Below are positions 63,273-64,000 of a stretch of DNA of 64,000 bases, one piece after another. How positions within the stretch are numbered: the stretch's first letter is position 1; each line of letters opens with the position of its first letter. Position numbers and translations under genes: made by a program. Where the stretch lies: the NCBI GenBank assembly GCA_028687035.1, contig JAQUAX010000016.1, positions 17,419 to 81,418 on the forward strand, given 5' to 3'. The stretch comes from Dechloromonas sp. (GTDB taxonomy: Bacteria > Pseudomonadota > Gammaproteobacteria > Burkholderiales > Rhodocyclaceae). The notes under the pieces are model-generated. The model was not told the DNA's origin and did no database searches. It worked only from the letters and a program-made list of their open reading frames with translations.

Positions 63273-63905
63273 ATGGCTTTCTACCTACCGGGAAAAGTCC
63301 CCAGTTACTTGATTCGACTAAGTCATAACTACGCAACGGATAGCCGCAACGCCCAACTGAAGGCGGTTCTCGACTCGGCGAGAGTATTTGTGGCCGAGGG
63401 AGTTGATTATGACAACTACAATGGCGGCATGGATGGGCATGGGGTTATCCTGTTCCTTCCATTGGAGATACTGGGTCCAATTAGCCCTCAGGATCAGAAG
63501 CGACTCATAGATAAGCTTTCTAGTGATCTCCGAGCTGTTGCAGGAAACGCTCCGGGCGAATTCCTCTCGTACATCCAATTCGAGCTGAACGACGACAACG
63601 ACGAGTCGTTTAAGAAATCGTTCCCAATCTCTAGACGACCACAACTGGCTCCCGACTCACTGAATATCTGGAAGCCAGACATGATTCGTGTGTTTGTGAC
63701 TCATCGAGACCAATATAAAGCGACTGCGCGGGAACTAGCAGATGCACTTGAGCCTTTCGGGTTCACTTGTTTTGTTGCACACGACACTATCACTCCAATG
63801 GCTGAGTGGCGGTTGGAGATCATGAAAGGTCTTCAGACGATGGACATTCTGCTCGTCTTTCTGACCGATGACTGTAAGCCCCCGGCGAACCCATCTGTAA
63901 ATTGA
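63273..63905 (+). pseudogene. TIR-domain protein truncated by an IS66-family element
   Basis: The first 130 residues form an unrecognised domain (YLIRLSHNYATDSRN, NNGGMDGHG-like region, FLPLEILGPISPQDQ). A TIR domain then begins at about residue 137 (MIRVFVTHRDQYKATA, GFTCFVAHDTITPMAEW) but breaks after ILLVFLTDD near 63872, before the segment that should carry the catalytic Glu. The last 11 codons come from the inserted element. The product cannot be an active TIR enzyme. It was presumably one of several TIR defence genes here. Confidence 0.7.
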
Positions 63906-64000
63906 CGCGTTAGACCGCGAAGATTGTGTCCCCGTTAAAAGCGATGGTGGACACTATCTATGGAAATCCAGAAGCCAATTCGTCGGCGCCGGCGGCATCA
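63873..64000 (+). mobile_element. IS66-family insertion sequence, left end (runs off window)
   Basis: TGTAAGCCCCCGGCGAA at 63873 resembles the GTAAGCG-type ends of IS66 elements and falls exactly where the TIR reading frame breaks. A small transposase-accessory gene begins 87 bp inside. The right end is outside the window, so target duplication cannot be checked. Confidence 0.6.
63960..64000 (+). CDS. IS66-type accessory protein TnpA, N-terminus (partial)
   Basis: ATG at 63960 opens EIQKPIRRRRRH and continues past the window end. The basic run after a short leader is the usual start of IS66 TnpA (orfA) proteins, which continue with SAEFKAQV. Only 13 codons are visible, so the call depends partly on the adjoining IS66-like end. 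Confidence 0.5.
   Translation, partial: MEIQKPIRRRRRH

Overview
The window looks like a piece of a high-GC betaproteobacterial chromosome, most probably Rhodocyclales (Azoarcus, Dechloromonas or Azospira relatives). That placement rests on the set of core genes (mutL end, miaA, purM, tyrS, hda, pcnB, folK), the very GC-rich coding up to about 31.7 kb, and the many RND pumps and c-type cytochromes; no rRNA or tRNA gene is present to confirm it.

Positions 1-31,740 are chromosomal backbone with older insertions. The mutL tail is followed by a periplasmic binding protein fused translationally to a hybrid histidine kinase. An intact IS481-family element sits exactly on the kinase stop codon, and a secreted protein of unknown function follows. 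Next comes a heavy-metal RND system (adaptor, CusA-like pump, DUF3240 protein, TolC-like channel) and an operon of two small c-type cytochromes, a cytochrome b561 and a QseBC-type two-component pair. Matching 11-bp-phased direct repeats precede both the RND genes and the cytochrome operon, so the pair probably controls both. A D,D-endopeptidase, miaA, a response regulator, a second (HAE-1) RND pump, rlpA, purM, tyrS, hda, a HAD phosphatase, an MscS-CNBD channel, pcnB and folK complete the backbone.

At about 31,740 a DUF486 gene is cut after 26 codons and base composition and gene content change abruptly. The rest of the window is a genomic island whose right end is not reached. Its first part holds an SLC13-type transporter and three minus-strand integron-like cassettes with attC-like sites and no integrase. 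One cassette carries a two-gene operon: a TIR domain fused to a PD-(D/E)xK nuclease, and an Mrr-type nuclease. A large unrecognised protein follows.

The middle of the island (38.2-54.1 kb) is a cobalt-zinc-cadmium resistance block: czcI, czcC, czcB, czcA, zinc-ribbon and small membrane proteins, czcD, a His-rich periplasmic protein, an orphan FlgB-like protein, czcRS, a Mn riboswitch in front of a GDT1-family exporter, and a divergent cadA/cadR pair with a textbook MerR-type promoter.

The last part (54.1-64.0 kb) is a defence region. It contains a DUF3892 protein, a NERD-domain protein, a CoiA-like nuclease, a Gabija-like pair (OLD nuclease plus UvrD-like helicase), a three-gene TIR operon, a protein joining a Cys/His knuckle, a glycine-rich membrane segment and an MTH538 TIR-like domain, and a TIR gene truncated by an IS66-family element that runs off the window. 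The best candidates for undescribed systems are the TIR-nuclease/Mrr cassette, the three-gene TIR operon and the zinc-knuckle/TIR-like membrane protein.
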